This document shows positions 61,633-64,000 of a stretch of 64,000 nt of DNA, one piece after another. The DNA lies in assembly GCF_900590755.1 (NCBI RefSeq), contig NZ_UUOC01000051.1, forward strand, positions 1-64,000. The letters run 5' to 3'. The DNA comes from Pseudomonas viridiflava. GTDB taxonomy: Bacteria; Pseudomonadota; Gammaproteobacteria; Pseudomonadales; Pseudomonadaceae. The notes beneath the pieces are model-generated. The model saw nothing but the letters and a program-made list of their open reading frames with translations. It searched no databases and had not been told where the DNA came from. The translations under genes and the position numbers were made by a program. Every line of letters starts with the position of its first letter. Position 1 is the stretch's first letter.

Positions 61633-62237
61633 TGTGCTTGGCTCTCTTTGGACAGATCCCAGATGTTGGGTAGAAAGGCGTTGGAATAGCCGGAGATAAA
61701 CAGTTTTTCAGTGCCGTCGGGCTGATACACCGCGCGCCGGACTGCACCGATATTGGCGCCATAGACATGGATGCTGATCGATACTTTATCGCTGAACGCA
61801 TTGCTGACCTGATGCACGTCATTGCTGTCCGGCGACAGGGCTTCGACATGGCCGGGTTCCAGACGAATCGCCTCACCCTGCTGTGCAAGCGTGCCGTCTT
61901 CATTGCGGGTGAAACCCTGAGAATACTCCGCACCCCGCAGCATGCCGATCAAGCCCCAGACGCGATGGTCGTGAATCGGCGTGCTCTGGCCCGGACCCCA
62001 GACAAAACTGACAACCGAAAACCGTTGCCGGGAGTCGGCATGCAGCAGAAATTGCTGATAGCGCTCGGGGCTGGGGATGGCGTATTCGTCGGGGAGCCAG
62101 TCATCGTGTTCGACCAGTTGGCTCAGCAACTGCCCGCCACGATCCAGCAGATCGCCTTCGCGAGGGTTGCTGTCAATCAGCTCGGCCAGTGCGCCAATGA
62201 ATGCTCTGAGTCGTTCCGGGTGTCGGGTCTGCGTCAT
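61629..62237 (-). CDS. 3-mercaptopropionate dioxygenase (cysteine dioxygenase family)
   Basis: 202-residue cupin thiol dioxygenase that adds oxygen to the sulfur of 3-mercaptopropionate (and less well to cysteine), giving a sulfinate. The iron histidines are H89 and H91 (PIHDHRVWG) and H142 (NDVHQVSN); S155, H157 and Y159 (SISIHVYG) and R168 (AVRRAVYQ) fall exactly at the positions known from the P. aeruginosa enzyme, R168 being the carboxylate-binding residue. No cysteine sits where mammalian CDO has its crosslink. The LysR gene is divergent. First gene of the sulfur operon. Confidence 0.93.
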   Translation of the reverse strand: MTQTRHPERLRAFIGALAELIDSNPREGDLLDRGGQLLSQLVEHDDWLPDEYAIPSPERYQQFLLHADSRQRFSVVSFVWGPGQSTPIHDHRVWGLIGMLRGAEYSQGFTRNEDGTLAQQGEAIRLEPGHVEALSPDSNDVHQVSNAFSDKVSISIHVYGANIGAVRRAVYQPDGTEKLFISGYSNAFLPNIWDLSKESQAQ

Positions 62238-62563
62238 GTCTATACCAGCGCGAGATGAATGCTTGGCTTAATATAAACATAATGACTTAGATTAATATGC
62301 GACTATTTTATGATTAGGTTATAACTAAAGGTGCTGAAAAAGTACCGATGTTGGTATTGGGGTTTCATTGCCTGATGCATCGCCATCGTCCGGATGCGGC
62401 CCAGACCAAGCGCGCTCCTACAGGCGATGATATCCGTAGGAGCGCGCTTGCCCGCGATGGCGTCAGTAGGGTCAACGCTCATGTCACCGGTAGCTATCCA
62501 CACACCACAAATCCAACTATGCTTTTCGCCTATCTCTTCTCTGTCTCTTTATGTGCGGTCTGA
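62238..62563. other. Divergent control region of the sulfur operon and its LysR gene
   Basis: 326 bases, with an AT-rich part at 62265-62335 next to the dioxygenase gene and a REP pair at 62402. No gene seen. LysR sites (T-N11-A) cannot be singled out in the AT-rich stretch. Confidence 0.55.
62402..62460. repeat. REP inverted pair, family C variant, close-set
   Basis: Arms CCAAGCGCGCTCCTACAG and CGTAGGAGCGCGCTTGCCCG face outward-in across only about 14 bases, in the reverse order to the other pairs. Confidence 0.75.
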
Positions 62564-63469
62564 ATGAAAATTGATGATATCGATGCCTTCGTGGCGGTGA
62601 TTCGTTGCCAGTCCATCAGCCACGCGGCGCAGTCCCTGGATCTGACCCAGCCGGCGATCACCCGGCGGGTGCAGAATTTCGAGCAGGCGTTGGGCGTCGA
62701 GCTGTTCGATCGCAACACCAAACCGCTCAAGCCGACGCAAATGGGCAATCAGGTGTATCAGCGCTGCCTGTCGATCCTGCGCGAGATGGATGCCCTGCGC
62801 GAGCTAGTCGCCAGCGATACACCGCCCAGCGGTTTATTGCGTCTGGGTGTGCCGCAGACGATTGGTGACGTGGTGCTGCTCGACGCGCTCAAGCAAATGC
62901 GCAGTCAATTTCCCGATCTGCGGGCGCAGGTGTCCACCGGCTGGGGCAGCCATCTGGTGAGCAAAATCGAGAACGGCGAACTGGATGCCGCAGCGGCATT
63001 GTTTCCGGCGGGCAAGATCTTCCCGGAGAACATCATTGGCGAGTCCATCGGCAAGATGGAGCTGGTGGTCGTCTGTGCGCGTTCGGCTTTGCCAAAAGGC
63101 TCGGTGAAACTGGCGGACTGTTATCAGCAGGGCTGGGTGCTCAATCCCGATGGCTGTGGGTTCCGGGCAGGTCTGCAAAGGACTTTGTCGGATCAGGGCC
63201 TGAGCTTGAAGGTCAATCTGGAAACTTTCGGCACTGAGTTGCAGCTGGGACTGGTCGCGGACGGCATGGGCCTGGGTCTTGTCCCGCGCCCCTTGCTGGA
63301 ACGCAGCGCTCATCGCGAGCTGCTGGCGGTGTTGCCGGTCAAGGATTTCAAGCCAGTCATGGATCTGTGGCTGATCTATCCGCGTTTTCTGGGCAACCTG
63401 CAAGGCCCGGTCAGTTCATTTGGCGAGCTGGTGGCGCGCTCGCTCAAGCAGGTTAAAGACGCCGCCTGA
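62564..63469 (+). CDS. LysR-family regulator of the thiol dioxygenase operon
   Basis: 301 residues. N-terminal helix-turn-helix (ISHAAQSLDLTQPAITRRVQ then NFEQALGVELFDRNTK), effector domain from about 90. Divergent from the dioxygenase operon, so likely its activator; P. aeruginosa has a similar LysR gene beside its dioxygenase gene. Ends with a good terminator at 63472. Confidence 0.92.
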   Translation: MKIDDIDAFVAVIRCQSISHAAQSLDLTQPAITRRVQNFEQALGVELFDRNTKPLKPTQMGNQVYQRCLSILREMDALRELVASDTPPSGLLRLGVPQTIGDVVLLDALKQMRSQFPDLRAQVSTGWGSHLVSKIENGELDAAAALFPAGKIFPENIIGESIGKMELVVVCARSALPKGSVKLADCYQQGWVLNPDGCGFRAGLQRTLSDQGLSLKVNLETFGTELQLGLVADGMGLGLVPRPLLERSAHRELLAVLPVKDFKPVMDLWLIYPRFLGNLQGPVSSFGELVARSLKQVKDAA

Positions 63470-63471
63470 CG

Positions 63472-63502
63472 AAAAACGTCCCTGATATCAGGGGCGTTTT
63501 TT
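63472..63502. terminator. Rho-independent terminator between convergent genes
   Basis: AAAAACGTCCCTGATATCAG then GGGCGTTTTTT; T-runs on both strands, so it can serve both neighbours. Confidence 0.88.
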
Positions 63503-63523
63503 ATTCTGGCTCAGCGCTGCAGA

Positions 63524-63934
63524 TCAGTGCTTATTGCCCTGGGCTGGCATCGCCAACAGCTGCTTTTCCATGTTCCAGTCGAACGGCTCGTCATTCTGCT
63601 CGGCTTCGTAGCGGCGCTCTTCCAGAGACTGATACAGCGCGATTTCTTCATCGGGCATGAAATGCAGGCAGTCACCGGCGAAGAACCACAGCAGGTCGCG
63701 GGGCACCAGGTGGGCGATTTGCGGGTAGCGCTGGATGACCTGGCAAAGAATGTCCTGGCCCAGATACTGGCTTTCGATTGGATCCTGAGGCAGCAGGGTC
63801 AGCAGTTCGTCGAAGCGTTCCATGAACAGCGCATGGCTTTCTTCCGGAACCTGTTCGGCCTCGCCCAGTGCGACCAGGATACTGCGCAGGTGTGCCAGCA
63901 GGTTCAGTTGGTGGTCGAGAGTGGCGTCGGCCAT
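63524..63934 (-). CDS. Conserved hypothetical protein, 136 aa, acidic
   Basis: Starts MADATLDHQLNLLAHLRSIL at ATG 63934 (GAGGA 7 bases upstream) and is rich in glutamate, mostly helical, with RDLLWFFAGDCLHFMPDEEI in the middle and EEIALYQSLEERRYEAEQND near the end. No signal or membrane segment. I recognise it only as a soluble protein conserved in Pseudomonas. It is unrelated in direction to the sulfur operon. Confidence 0.75.
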   Translation of the reverse strand: MADATLDHQLNLLAHLRSILVALGEAEQVPEESHALFMERFDELLTLLPQDPIESQYLGQDILCQVIQRYPQIAHLVPRDLLWFFAGDCLHFMPDEEIALYQSLEERRYEAEQNDEPFDWNMEKQLLAMPAQGNKH

Positions 63935-64000
63935 GGTGGGATCCTCAAAGACAAAAAACAAATGCGTGATGTAGAGCGTTGCGATGGATACCGGCTGCCT

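Overview
The window looks like the chromosome of a fluorescent Pseudomonas. It carries a pyoverdine locus with five PvdS-type iron-starvation boxes. It also has the EarP/EF-P pair with the target arginine at EF-P position 32, many Pseudomonas-style REP inverted pairs, and a gene order (efp, ohr, ohrR, class II DAHP synthase, RNA helicase, tpm, htpX, aminotransferase, msrB, gpx, sagS-like kinase) that I recall from other pseudomonads. The species cannot be fixed from the sequence alone. No phage, plasmid or IS element was found. The most accessory-looking stretches are hipBA beside two tRNA genes and the transporter/dehydratase block at 46.9-56.0 kb.

Layout. 1-14.4 kb is the pyoverdine end: an NRPS running off the left edge (C-A-T-E-C-A, first A domain code like serine), pvdE, pvdO, pvdM, then pvdP and pvdA on the other strand. 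The pvdN gene expected between pvdM and pvdO is not there; a REP pair occupies the junction. 14.6-26.8 kb is housekeeping and stress genes: aldo/keto reductase, DUF1003, a GreA-like factor, earP-efp, ohr/ohrR, a TauE exporter, a LysR/DUF1127 pair, ycaQ, class II DAHP synthase and a spermidine-synthase-like protein. 27.0-40.3 kb continues with a crotonase, a DEAD-box helicase with a long structured leader, a YgiD-type dioxygenase, tpm, htpX, an AlaA-like aminotransferase, msrB, gpx, a SagS-like hybrid kinase, a DUF815 ATPase and msrC. 40.5-46.4 kb has tRNA-Glu, tRNA-Gly, hipBA, trhP and bisC.

46.9-56.0 kb is a coherent uptake/catabolism block: two divergent FadR-type regulators, a KdgM-type porin, a complete peptide-type ABC transporter and an enolase-superfamily enzyme with a good GntR-type operator upstream. 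The natural reading is import of an acidic sugar or oligosaccharide followed by dehydration; the substrate is unknown. 56.3-63.5 kb is an organosulfur block: a 3-mercaptopropionate dioxygenase (all expected residues present), a four-domain rhodanese with alternating dead and live active sites, a sulfonate-type binding protein, an LLM monooxygenase and an acyl-CoA-dehydrogenase-like enzyme, with a divergent LysR regulator.

Most gaps between genes are filled by REP pairs of three families. Several leaders carry inverted repeats that could control translation, the clearest being a 9-bp stem that buries the start codon of the DEAD-box helicase.
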